A DNA stretch of 64,000 nt from Datura wrightii (taxonomy: Eukaryota; Streptophyta; Magnoliopsida; Solanales; Solanaceae), in the NCBI GenBank assembly GCA_035772735.1, contig JASDFA010000010.1:125341501-125405500 (forward strand), read 5' to 3'. Shown here in pieces: positions 33,088-45,930 of this stretch (positions are counted from its first letter, which is position 1; each line of letters begins with the position of its first letter). The position numbers and the translations under genes are program-made. The notes under the pieces are model-generated. The model had not been told where the DNA came from. It made no database searches and saw only the letters and a list, made by a program, of their open reading frames with translations.

Positions 33088-35152
33088 GCAGCTCAAGCTG
33101 ACCCACCTGTTGACACTCAAATTTGGACCTCCAAATTTTAATTATTTATTCAAGCTTCTTGAAATACAGACACATTAAATATTTTCTTTTCTCATAATAA
33201 AAAATTTCTTTTCTTAAATATTAGGCATTGTTTTGTCATTTCATTTAGCAAAATATCCTAACACACACACACACATATATATACCTACATATTTTTTTAT
33301 AAATATAAATATACTTATTCGGTTAGTTTTAAATGTATATATTTGAAAACAAATGTTATATTAAGTACGTATATTAGTTTGCAAATTGCAAGTTATTTAT
33401 GATTTAAGTTTGACGATTAGTCCATTATCATAAAAAATATTTATTTTTTTAAATTCAAGAAGCTTGATTAATTAATCAAGAAATAATTTATCTCAATTTT
33501 ATCTCAAATTAATTTTTAAAAATTGATTTAATTTTAGCTATTTAATTACCCTCTTGTGTGTGTGTGTGTATATTTCAAATTAGATTATATATTTTATTAT
33601 TTTCTTTTGTTTTAATCTCAACCATCCAATTATGATAATTGGACGGCTCAAAATAAGTCAAAAGAGGGAAAACCCTTTTCAGATTTTACGTGCTCCTTCA
33701 TAGACCTCTGCTCATCTATCCCATCGCCTCTCACCTTCTTCACCTAACTGATACATCTCTTCTATCATATCTTCTCTCTGCGAACATAACCCTCTCCTTT
33801 CTCCCTTATCCTCTTCTCCAACCTAATCTGTAAAACATTATCTCTGAAGCCTCGAAATTCGCTGGTGGCTGTGTCTACTTTACGTCTTTTCTCTCACTTT
33901 TCATGGTCTCTCAAGTTGCAGAAACTTATCCCTGCAAATTCAGAAGAGAGGGGTAAGACTTCTGTGCTTCTTTTCATACTTACATTTTTCTTGAAATCGA
34001 TTTTAAGTTTATATTTAAAGTTTGGGGATTCCGTAAATAGAATCCCATCTTCATCTTTTAAGGTAAGGAATTCTTCCCAATCTTCGAATTTTTTCTAAAA
34101 TTCTAGAATTAAACTTCATTTTTTAAAAAGAGTTCTAATTTGGGTAACTAGGTGTTGTTTCATTTTTTTTTTGTCAAGACACAAAGGGTGGAGGTCCATT
34201 CTCAACGCCTCGGTGCACTGCTTCAAAAAATGTAAATACTCTTCTTGACTTCATATTTTTTTCTTAGCTTTTCTTTGGTATGTTTCTAATATAGATTTAT
34301 AAGTGTCTATATTTACAAGAGTGGGTTTCAGTTCCTTCCATAATATGACATTACATTTGATTGGAATTTTGATGTATATTTAGATAGGATTTTAGGTGTT
34401 TAAAGATTTTTTTATAGTACACAAAGCAAGGTGTGTTTTCACTAATTCTTTAAATGGGTAGATTTGTAATGTCCACATATTGCACCTTCGGTTAAAATTT
34501 GATCCTCTGCTTTATTCATATGGTCAGTTCAAGAGTGAGCTAAATGTTTAAAATTTGATGTATATAAAAAATTCTGGATTTCATGGAAGTATTTAGTTTG
34601 GTATGATAACCTTTTAGGTAATAGCGCTCATCACTTTGCTTTCAAAAAATGTATCAGTTTATTATTACCTTTATACTTGGCTATATTTGGTGTCGATTAA
34701 GTGTTAAATGGTTGATTATTTTAAAAGGTTGATCCTATTAAAGTAGATTGATTTCATGTTTGCTTGAAATCGAGAATGGTCTTCCTAAAAATAAAAGAGC
34801 ATCTCTTTAACTTGTACTAAGTTTCTTTTATACTCTCTTTGGGTTCAACATTACTTTCTAATATGTCATATCTACTTTCGGTTGTAATCAGCTTTCGTCG
34901 TAGTTCAGTTTAATTGAAGTTGACCGTTCCTAAATTCTGCTTAAGGTTTAGACTTCTTTTTTTCGAAACTAGTATGAATTGGCTTTGCCTTGTAGTAAAA
35001 GTTTTAAATTTTTTCCAAATTATCAATTGTCAATTTTTTTCAACTTGGAGAGGAGATAATTATCTCAATAGTGTCTTTTCCTTTCTCCTTTTACCCCTAG
35101 TTACTGTCTCCCATTCCTATGATATCATTAAAAGAAATGTTGCATTTTTTCC

Positions 35153-38100
35153 TATAACACCCCAAAATTTTTTTGGTGATTATTTGATATTTTTATGCTA
35201 GGTTAAGGAAAATACAGGTTATATATTATTCATAGATGACAAGGGAAATGTGTACGATCAAAAAACCAAAGAGTATGTGAAGTTCATAAGTAAGGGTCAA
35301 TTTTAAATGATCATATCTCCCAATATATAATGAATTAGAAGCCCCGCGATCTATCAAATTAAAGGACTTTGAGTCTAATTTTAATAACATCAAATCGTTT
35401 GTTAATCGGAGTTCAGAGTAAGAAGTTATGAGCATTTTACCAAAGCATCACGAGCGGTGACGCGGGCATGACGCCCTAGCGGCTCCACCTCCCTATTTAC
35501 TTAAAATCTGATTTTTCACTTGTATAAAACATTTTCAGCTAAATCTAAATCGACCATCTTGCTAAGCATTTCATTTCTCTCTCAATTCCAGCAGCTAGGA
35601 CAAAGAAAATCAAGGAGGAACATCAAGAAAAGTTCAAGAAATATCACAAGATAAGTTGAGATTACCTTGCCAAGTGTGTTAGGGGCTGTTTTGCAGCTTG
35701 TTTTGGCAAGGTTTTGAAGAAGTTTTTCTGCATTTCAAAATCTATTCAGATTGCTTATATATCCATCTTTGAGTAGGTATTGAAATCAGAGAAAAATTAA
35801 GGATTTCGCTCCTTTTAAACCTCTCAAACTGCAAAGAGAAAATCTAGAAATTGGCAGCTAAGTGAGCTGCCGATGGACTGTTTGTGAGCTGAGTTTTGCT
35901 CATTTTCCTTAGGCTTTTTGGCTATTATTTTGCTGGAATTATACTTCATATTGAGGGATAGAATTATAGAAAACTAAGGTAAAATTTCTCTCTTGTTTCT
36001 CCCTCAAAAGTTAGTGAAAACTAGTTGAGAAAATGACTAAATATTGTTGATGTTGTTGTGCGTTGTTGTTGCTATTGTGACTGCCTCAGGTAAGTTATTT
36101 TGGATGCATTTTTTTGATATAGATTAAGCTTGTCATTTTCCTGTAAAACCACTGGATTAAGGAGGTTGAAGGCTGATCATTGAGATAGGAAATCAGCTAG
36201 AGAAAAATTCATCGGAGAAAGGTATGTAAGGCACCGCGTCTATCATTCTTTTAAGCACGATTTCAGTTCTTCCAGAGCATTAGTGTATTTAGTCCTAATT
36301 GATATATATATGGATGCAGTTGGGAGAAATAGCGAAAATACTGACCGAGCTACGCCAGTTAGTCGTGAAATCAGAAGCGAAGGTATGTAATGCTAGTTTC
36401 ATCGGCAAGTTAATAGTTCTGGTATAGTAAAATAGTTCAAGTGCCAGTAGAACGTTTCGGAAACCGCATATTATGTTGAGTATGCACTTTAGTATGATAT
36501 TAGTAACATCATGTCATGTGTAGCATGAAACTTACTAGCACGATGCAAATTCTAGTAGAAAGTGACCAAAACAGTACAACATGCCCAGTATGTGATTTAG
36601 TAAAGTATGTTAGGATATTACCGTGTTCAGTTGAAACTTAGTAAAGCAATATAAGTTTCTGTAAGGTATTTCAGAAATAGAATGGTAGCCTAAAATGAAG
36701 TTTAGGAAGCATGTTAGAAATAGTAAATCTTGTTACTATGAAACTCAGTCATACAGTATGATCCCCAGTAGATAAACTATATCTTGTTCAGTATTAGATC
36801 CAGCATAGTATGACAGAAGATTATATATATCTATACCATTATCAGTCTTAGCAGGTATTAAGTACATACATATCACTATCATTAGTTTTAGCATGTAGTA
36901 TATACATACACATTATTGTCACTAGTTTCAGCATGTGGTATACACAGTTAGTATTACTAGTTGAGACCACTGTATTTTCTTAGGGTTAGATTACCTAGCA
37001 TTCATGACCGCCCCAGGGTTAATAGCTATATCGACTCGTCCGCCAGAGAGCGAGGATACGTCGCTCTACAGAGTGGCATGCCGTCCCCCAGGGGACGAAG
37101 ATGGGATGCCGGTTTTCCCATATTTTGCCTTGGTCGGCTTTTATACACCCCCGTCGAGCGGGTACGCCTGGGGTGTTGATTCAGGAGTCCTCCGGACTCA
37201 GGTATAGTTATAGTCAGGGGCTCAGCGAGCCCAAGTGCATACCCAGGGGATTGGTAGGATGCTTATAGTTATTATAGGAGATGGGACGACCGGGGTAGGG
37301 GTATAGATTGCGTGTTGATTGTACCTCCCGACTTATGGGGGCTGGGTAGGGTTTGTGTGTGCTATGCTATTTTATGTTATGTTACGTTATGCCATGTTAC
37401 GCTAGATACGAGTAGATCGACAGTAGAGCGATACATTTCCAGGTATGACCCCTACTCCTTCCAGCATAGTTGAGAGTAGGCTTAGCTCTATATTTTCAGT
37501 CAGTTTAGTCTATTTCTTTCTATTTCAGTTCCATCAGCTGTATTGTTGTTTTCAGATATTTTACAGTTGTTGCTTTACACTAATGTTGTGAATCGAATGA
37601 GACAACAACCTATTTAAAAGTCTTGAGGAGGTATGTTAAGCTTTATTTAATCTTTAAAGTTCCATGTTTTATTGAGGATAAATGTTAAGATTATGCCTAG
37701 CCGAAGTGAGAAATCTAAAGTGTGATATTTTGTTGATTGTTGTCGTAGTTGTACATTGAGTTGGAGACCCCTCAGTGTGGGCATTGTTAGCTTGTCCTTA
37801 CTGTATGTCATGTGTATATATATGGGATGTTAAATGTGTTTAAAGGTCTGGTTGCTAACTGAAATTGGTGAAAGAGCCAAGATGAGGACGTGTAAATGAT
37901 TTTAAGCCATGTAAAGACGTCGCAAGCTATTGAGGGTAAACGAGCTTACCGAATTAGGATTACCTAGTTATGGTTGTCCTTTATCTTATGTGTATGTTAT
38001 GAAATATGTCAGGAAAAGGGGAGATTTCATAATCCCTTTCCCTTAAGCCAAACGACAAGCTAGCGAGTTTTTGAGCTCTAATGTCCCTTGAACACGATCT

Positions 38101-39162
38101 ATAGATTTTGTTGAAACTCTTAAGTCATCCGTAGTTCCTTATGATTTATACAAGTTTTTAATACATGAATTTAAGTTCTATTTTCTAGCTTTACATGTTA
38201 TATGTGCTTAGTTCCAATTATGCATTACGAAGGAGGCCTATGCAGGCCACATGTTTAGTATTTGTCATTTCTATGTTGTACGTATTGAGCTGGTCCAGTA
38301 TAAGCCATATAGTCTCCATTTATAATTTTGCCTAAGATTTATTGATTTTACCCCAGTGTGGTACACTGGCTGGGGTCTTGTTATTTTTTCCCAGTGTGAT
38401 ACACCGGCTGGAGGCATTTTTATTTTTACCCCGGTGTGGTACACTGGCTGGATGAATTGTATATAGATTTTATGGTCGGCTGTCTGCTGGCATTTTAGTT
38501 GTAGTCTTTGTTGTGCATTAGATGGTTGCATTTGCACTTTAATAATGAGTTATTGTCAGGTTTCTGCTTTCAGGATTTCGGGTTGTTACTACTCCTTATT
38601 TCTGGCCTAGTTATCATTTTTATCTTACATGTTTACACTTTTCAGCCTTACATACCAGTACATTTTATTCGTACTGACGTCCCTTCATCTTGGGACCCTT
38701 CCTGCAATCGTGCTGCAGGTACAGGCCGAGGCTCAGATCATCGGACATAGTAGGAATCAGATTTCAGCAGAATAGTGGTATGCACCTCTCTTCCAGGAGC
38801 TCTGTCCTAGTTTGGACTATTTTCAGTTTTGTGTACAACATGGGTAGGCCAGAGCCCTATCCCATGCATTTCAGTTTGTTTACTCTGTAAAGGCTGATGT
38901 GGACTAGTTTGTATAGTAGTGTGGGTTATGTGGTCATATTGATTTTTCATTGCTTTTGCTTAGCTTTATTGTAGCCTTGTCGGCTCTCCAGATTGCATAT
39001 TTATAATTGTCAACGCATTATTGACCCAGTATTTATCTTAGTTGGTTGTGACAGGTGGTTTGGTTAGCCTTAGTGTTACATTTATAGATGCTATATAGCT
39101 GGCTTCTTGATCGACCATGAATCGAGTGCCAGTTCGCCCTACCCTAGTTCTGGGGCATGACA
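35153..39162 (+). mobile_element. Solo LTR, Tekay/Del type, 4.0 kb
   Basis: The element starts TATAACACCCC and ends GGGGCATGACA. The target duplication TTTCC is perfect (35148-35152, 39163-39167). Removing it restores continuity with copy B's LTR near 51140. The block at 37000-37110 (GACCGCCCCAGGGTTAATAG, GAGGATACGTCGCTCTACAG, GGACGAAGATGGGATGC) matches the reverse strand of the element 3 LTR at 8840-8950. There are no retroelement genes inside, so it is an LTR left after recombination between two LTRs. Confidence 0.9.
38656..38676 (+). promoter_or_regulatory. Conserved Tekay-LTR stem-loop
   Basis: CAGTAC, 9-base loop, GTACTG, then ACGTCCC. It matches the stems at 15865 and 63006 despite different loops. 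Confidence 0.6.
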
Positions 39163-41095
39163 TTTCCCTTCTATTGATCCATTATTGTTGTGATGCAAGG
39201 CAAAATATATCCCTTTTAAACATATGCGACTCTCTCTCTCTCTTTATATATATATATTATATTCATTCAACTTGCTTTAGTTATTAGTGTAAAATGTTGA
39301 TTTTACTTTTGCTACCATAACTGCTAGTGGAGATCGTTGTTTTTAGCTAACCTTTGTTTTCTCTTAAGAACCACTTTAGCAATACGTGTTAAGTTTGCTT
39401 GAAAATTTTTTGAAGTGATCAAAGAATCAGTATATATATGGATCTTCCAACTTGTTTTACTTGATCTCATGGTTAGGATATAACCAAATAGTGGCTGCTT
39501 CTTTTTTCTAATTATTTTCCTGTTAAAAGATCAAATTTCCTACTAAATTTTTAATTACGTTGGTATGTGGTTGTCTAGCTCAGTTTCTTCTTTGTTGTTG
39601 TTTGATTCCCTAATAGTTGATAGATGTTAAGTTCTATATTTATTTTTCCCGCGCTGTGATGCAATAGTAAGCTTTCAACAGTCTATTATAATCGAATTTG
39701 ACAATGTTAAATTATTAGTTTTTGGTTTTATTTGAATTCTCAAAGTCTACTTGTGTTATGATGTGCTAAGCTTATTCAGTCCAAATTTTGCCCATGTTTT
39801 TATCCATATGATCATCTTTGGATAAATATCTTTTTTCTTTAGTTTGAACTTTATATGTTCTCAAAGCAGCTCTTAAATGTTAAATTTTTTTAATCAAATT
39901 ATTACAGTTTACTTAGTTAAATAATTTGAGTAGTATTGATTAATTTTTCTTTCTTTATGCATGAAATGGCTTGAGGTTGGGTCCATCTGGACTATCTTCC
40001 ACATTATTGTGTTCAGGCCTAAGGCCTGATATAATGTTACAACTCCTTCGAGTCAGCCTTCTTTATCCGGATAACGCAGATTTGGAGAAAGTTTGGGTTA
40101 AACCCCAAGTATCTGTATAAGGGTTATAACAGTAACAGCCTTAAAAAGGCTCAAGTTTGGCGATAGAACATAAAATAGTAATAACCCTTTCCCATTTCAG
40201 GTGGACAACAAATGGGAGCTGGGTCATGACCAGAAGCTTGGGTTGTTACGATTTTTGGGTTTAAACCTGAATATCATCCATACTTTCTTATTATTTGATG
40301 TGATTACTAACACTTTGACATTTTTAAAAAAAGATCTAGATGTATTCCCAAGTATAATAGAGATTCTTGAGTTGCGAAATTAATTTTTAGCCACATCGCT
40401 AATATGGGTTAAATAACAAATTTACTCTACTTGATGAAAGTTTCAAAGAACTTTTTTCCTAAATAAGGTTTGTTCCATGTGACATTTTTTTTTTCATAAG
40501 AGGTTGAAAAGGGTTTTCTTTATGAAAATTATTTTTAGTTAATCTTTTACCAAAGTATCATGATGCATTTTTACTTAGATTATGAATTAAACCATACCAA
40601 AATTAATTTCAAGTTTAAGCTTCTTTGTTTTAAAAGGAAAAGATTCATATTTTTAATCCTCTATGTACATAGTTGGGTAAACAAACTTGGAATGTCTTCT
40701 ATTCTTTTAGAACTTTCTTAAATTCAAAAAGAGGGTTAAATATAAATAAATCTTCAAATGTTATTTCCACTCAAACGAGTCAATTAAATTTGGTGTTAAA
40801 TTTAATTACTTTCAAAATATTATAAACAAGTTATATATTTTTAGCCACAATGTGTTTCAAATTCATCGGTTAAACGCATTTGCAAATTTTTTAAACTGCC
40901 TAACACCTTTTTTAAAAAATTATTTAAACCCTTACTTAGCCTCTGGTTTTAAATGAAGGTCTTCTAAAATGCCCTTCTTTTAGAAAATATAGTTTATTAA
41001 TTTTCATAATAATTAGGTGGCGACTTTGTCTTTTCACAAAATATGCCAAGTTATGGAACGTTTTGGATGCAAGTTTAAAAATGGATCATAAAAGA

Positions 41096-41113
41096 TGGAG
41101 ACTCCGCCGGGAA
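41096..41113 (+). other. Decayed primer binding site of Ogre copy A
   Basis: TGGAGACTCCGCCGGGA aligns with the intact site TGGCGACTCCGCTGGGGA of copy B (53084), with substitutions and a one-base loss. Confidence 0.75.
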
Positions 41114-41635
41114 TTCATCTAGGTTCTAACCAAAAGAATTTTTCTGACATTTTATGGCTAACCCTTATTTGCTCATTTGTTAAATTGTGTTTTATCTGTT
41201 CACCTTTATATAAACTGTCATTGCATTGATGACATACTTCCGCCAATTGGCATATATTTTTCTCAAAAGCGGTCATGCGGGTCGCAACCATATTATATAT
41301 AAAATCAAAATTTTGAAACACCTTCACGTGTCGACCAACAGTCGTCATTGTTCTACCTCGAGTTATTCGCTCGGGTACTCATATCTATTTTCACAAGCCA
41401 AATCTAGTCAACTAGAGTAGAGAGAAACCAAAACCCTTTATTTAGCACATTTGCCTAGTTGCCCCAATACCCAAGGCGTATTGGGTCCATTAGAAGACCA
41501 CCTTGCGTCTAAATGGCCTCCGACCAAATTGACAATCATCCAATTATGTGTTTAAATTGAAGGATGTATATGTTAATTTTTTCAACCATTGATCCTAAGG
41601 GCGGGGTAAATTCTTATTGTTTCTTTATTTTGTAG

Positions 41636-43090
41636 ATGACTAGAAGATTTTTGAAATTTGGCATGGTACCTGAGGCTCCGAAGCTGATTAAAATATGGTG
41701 GAAAAACTAGACAAAGAGAAGCGAAAATGGTCTTCCAATTCAGGGATGTAGAATTGACACCAACTGTAGAAGAGATCAGGGATGCCTTAGACACCGTTGG
41801 GATGGAAACAAAGCAACAGATAAAACCGGATCACAACATTCTAATTCTGCATAACGAAACTACTAAGGAGATTTTAAACATGATACTCCTCATCAACGGA
41901 GATTGGCTACGAGGGTCAAACATACCATTGGTAGAGTTCTACTGGCGCTTTGGCCGATCGAGTAGGTTTGAAGATTTTAGGAGAGAGTTTCACACTTTCC
42001 AGACCTGGGATGACACTCGAACATTGGCCCTTTTCATTTTCTTTTTAGGGACCATGCTGTTTCCTCAGGGAAAAAACCATGGAATTGATCCCCGCGTGGT
42101 CAAAGTCGCCCATGCAACATGTTACTGGATTAAAAAAGGAAAGTGAATGAAATACTTCTCTTTGTCTCCAATCATATTATCTGATATCTACCGCTCTCTT
42201 GGAAGATGAAAAAGTGGACATGACTTCTTTCAAGGTTATAGTTTATTACTGCAATGGTGGATGACGAAGCACCTCCTCAAGGATGATGAAGAAGAACAAG
42301 CATTGGGAATTCAAAATGGGAGTGACGACATCGATTTCATGACATGAGATTGAGTATAAAAAACTTTCGAAGGAACCAAACTAAATAGGCATAGTTTAAA
42401 GTTCTCTCTAAACTAAGAGAAGGAGATATTGAATGGATGTTTACAAAGTGTCTCAACAAATATCGTAGTACGAGGAGGGCGACTTCCTTTCCTAACACTT
42501 ATGAGAATTAGAGGAATCCGTCCTTATGCACCAGTTAAGAGTATTAAGGCAATTTGGAAGGAGACAAAATGTACCTCAAGTAGGAGACATGGGGCAACAT
42601 GTGATTGGTTACAAAGAAGATGTGGTGCCTTATGCTAATGATATCACCCAAGAATGAAAAAAGGCTACAAATTTTGAAAGGAATACTTTGGCCGAAACTA
42701 GGTTCAACAACGAATATGACGAAGCATGAAAAGTATGTCTGAAGGAAAATTTGCAATGAACTCTCATCCCTGGCCCAAATGCATATGATCAAGTAGAAGA
42801 TAGGGAATCTAAAACCCAGGTGCAACTACGACTGCTTCAGAAAGAAATGGAGAAGAGGGTGCAAGAGTATTAGAAGGTCATAGGACATCTGACCCAGGAT
42901 TTGAGTACCGCCAGGGAATGTATAATTAATTTAGAAAAACATAAAGGAACAAATAGAATCCATTCAAAACATGGGATTCGAGCAAAGGACACAATTAGTG
43001 GGTTTTCACTTGATAATCAATCGATACTTTATTTGGGAAGAAGTAGATAAGGCTATGAAAGCAGGGAGGAGCGAGGGATCGTCCATGATG
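41636..43090 (+). pseudogene. Ogre ORF1 of copy A
   Basis: ATG 41636 reads MTRRFLKFGMVPEAPKLIKI and then hits TAG. The main open part (41727-42146) has DVELTPTVEEIRDALDTVGM, LRGSNIPLVEFYWRFG and HGIDPRVVKVAHATCYWIKK, as in the protein encoded upstream of gag in Ogre elements. Compared with copy B about 100 bases are missing just after the first stop. A coiled-coil-like end (about 42790-42960, KTQVQLRLLQKEMEKRVQEY) follows after frameshifts. The function of this protein is not established. It has no protease or polymerase motif. Confidence 0.78.
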
Positions 43091-43793
43091 TAGTAGATAT
43101 TCTCCCCTGTGTGGGAATAAATTTTTGGTGTCTTCCCCTTATTCCCCAAAATGTATCCCCATTTTTATTCTAAAAATTGATGTAAGAATTTATGTCATTG
43201 TTAATGAATTATTTTGGGGGGAACGGATTGATTTAAAATAGGCATATACATTCTTCAATTCTCTAGGCCTACCTTGGGCATTAAAGGGTCACCCAACATT
43301 TAGGACGTCCGAATTTTTATGTGCTTATATGTGTTGCTTAAATCAAAGGTGAATTGAACCACTCCTATTTATATAAGTCCACTACACAAAAGGTCCAGCC
43401 AAAATACTCTATGTCTTTCAAGTTTTTTAGAAGGGATAGAAAAGCGATAAGCAAGACATCGAGAGGATCAATATTTAACAAGTCAACTTTTTCTATCAAA
43501 TTTCAAAAATCAATGGGCAAATTCTGACCGTTAAACTTCTCTTCAAAATCACCCGTGGGCTGATTCACCCTTGATGAAGTGACACTTGTTTGTTTATTTT
43601 CTATATGATGTCTTGTATTAACTATTATGAATGGAATCTAACATATTTGCCTTTTCAGTTCTTTTAACTTTATCAGGTAATAAATAAGAAACTGATCTAT
43701 GTTGAGAAAGCTAGCAGAACATCCTTACTATACCAGATCAAAGCAACTAAGAATTTCTTCCCCGACCGTAACTTATTGAAAGGGAAAGAGAAA
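43091..43793 (+). other. Spacer between ORF1 and gag, copy A
   Basis: T-rich and noncoding as far as I can see. Copy B lacks about 1.1 kb covering this spacer and the end of ORF1. Confidence 0.55.
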
Positions 43794-45897
43794 ATGACTA
43801 GTAACACTACCGAAGAGACTGGTTTAGCGGACATAGCCATCAGTGACTCAACAGTAGTTGATCAAAATGAAGTAATTGCACAACTGGCGCAACAGGTAGC
43901 AGAGATGCGGGAAGAAATGCAACAGACTGGGGATTTGGCTAAGTTAGCCATCGCAGCAAGCACACACACTTCCGCTGAAAGAAGACCTCTGCCTCTCTAA
44001 GCTCTCCATTACCCAATTACTTCACTACACATATCACTGCACCTATCCCTTCATTTTCCAAATTATCCACCATCAATTTAAGTACCCAAAATCCACTAAA
44101 TGCTTGCAGCTCATATCAAACCCCACCTCCACCTGCCCAAAACCTGTCGCGCCTCATTTTCCCTCACGGAAAGCGGGATACAACATGTGACAACTCTTTT
44201 AGGGTTATCAAATGAGAAGAGTCGCCACCTAACAATTTGAGGTGCGTTAGAGTATCGTACTAACCTAAGAGTCTGTTATACTAACCTAGGTCACTAGAGT
44301 CGGGTAAGGGTTCAAGTTACCTCGAAAGTAAGGTGTTAGACACCTCTCGAGGTCCACAAATGTGGGTCCCTTATGGATTCATTATTATGTGGGGGTATTT
44401 ACTAAGTGATCAAACAAGATTGATTTTAAACCTTTTATGTAGAAACAACTTAAATAAACTAAGTGATAAGAAGGAAGAAGATCGTGACATTAACCTTAGC
44501 AATTTATGCAAATAAGTATCGACAAATAAAGGAAAACAATAAATAAATGATAAACTAAGAAAAAACAATAACAACATAACTAAATAAAAATTTTAAGGAT
44601 TGGACTGAACCTCAAAGAGGCGCCTACGTATCCCGAAAGAAAATCAGGTCAAACGTAATTCTGCCTTTAAAAGGAGGGGTATTTTAACCTAACGGGATCA
44701 CCCCATGCGACTAAAATAATATTTCACAATCTATTTAGGTTGCTCATATTATTCAGCGGGCACAGACTATCATTTCCCACTACCCGCCTAATTAATTTAA
44801 TTATTGTTAAGCCTAAGCGATCTAAGTGGAGAAGACTAACGCCCTAACGGGTGCCTACCCGTCCTAATCCTAATGTCTAAGAGGCGATTGGACTACTATT
44901 TTGGAGTTTGGGTCTAAAATCTTAGGGCTTTATTAAAGGTGATTAACGTCAAATAATCAAACATAAAATGATAAACATATAAGGGATTCACATAGCCTCA
45001 AACCTTATGAGCATGATTTCTAAACAAATCCTATGGCTTCTAATGCAAAAAGAATAAGATTCAGATATGCAATACATAATACAACTTGTTAGACTGGATT
45101 TAAGTAATTCAATGAGATCTATAAAATAAATACATCTCATATCGACAAAAATATTAATGCTTACGTACATGATTTTTATTTAAATGATCAAACTAGATTA
45201 TGACAGAATAAAGCATGATTCCGGCAGGAGGAGGTTTATTAGCAAGTTCATTGACTCAAACAACATGAGACTTATAGATTTAATAATTGATTAACCATCG
45301 ACAAGCTTGATATCTAACAAGTTATTAATCCAATTTTAAACCCCTGACACATGTTGCAAGTAATCCCTATAGGCAGATTTACTAAGATTTGAACACAAGA
45401 CATGCTTCGATTCTAACTGTTTTAATTCATATGAATCCTATAGACATGATATCTAATGTCACACGTGATATTGTATCAATTAAATTCTTATAGGCATGAT
45501 TTCTATATCTATGTTTGTATTAATCCTATAAGCGTGCTTTCTATATGATATTATATTTATGTATCAAGAAACAGAAAATAGTAAAAACACACAAATCCAC
45601 GCCCCCATAAACCCCCTTTTCACTATCATTAGGGTTTATTACAATTTACAACTGATGAAGAAAAAGTGAACAAATATATTACAATGAAACATAAAGATCA
45701 CATTAAATTAATCCCAAGCCCCATTTTGCCCTCAGTGACTCTCCAGTGCATCCCAAAGTAATTAAAGGAACCTGCTTTGAAAGACTAAACAATCGCAAGC
45801 AAGATATGTATATAGGTATACAGACCGCAATACATATATTGAGATTGAAATAATCTTACAATTACTAAGAGACTGATACTTTCATATAGACATGAAG

Positions 45898-45930
45898 AAA
45901 AAATAAAATAAAATAAAATAAAATAAATAA
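45898..45930. repeat. (AAAAT)n microsatellite
   Basis: About five AAAAT units lie inside the solo Ogre LTR. Confidence 0.85.

Larger units (their letters stand above)
33108..41093 (+). repeat. LTR of Ogre copy A, split by a solo LTR
   Basis: It starts TGTTGACACTCAAATTTGG, an opening shared with the solo LTR that ends at 49313 on the other strand. From 34192 on it aligns with copy B's LTR (50136-53082). Without the insert it is about 4.0 kb. A pyrimidine-rich segment at 33700-33850 may lie at the transcription start. TTAGGTGGCGACT at 41013-41025 echoes the primer site downstream. The end is placed just before the primer site, uncertain by a few bases. Confidence 0.82.

Noticed and set aside
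33865..34098. 77-codon ORF that could be a small host gene
   Set aside because: It lies within the Ogre copy A LTR, upstream of the part shared with copy B, with no start context or family resemblance.
36961..37207. GC-richer ORFs of 67-72 codons
   Set aside because: They sit in the block conserved with the element 3 LTR (8840-8950), where the other copies do not keep these frames.
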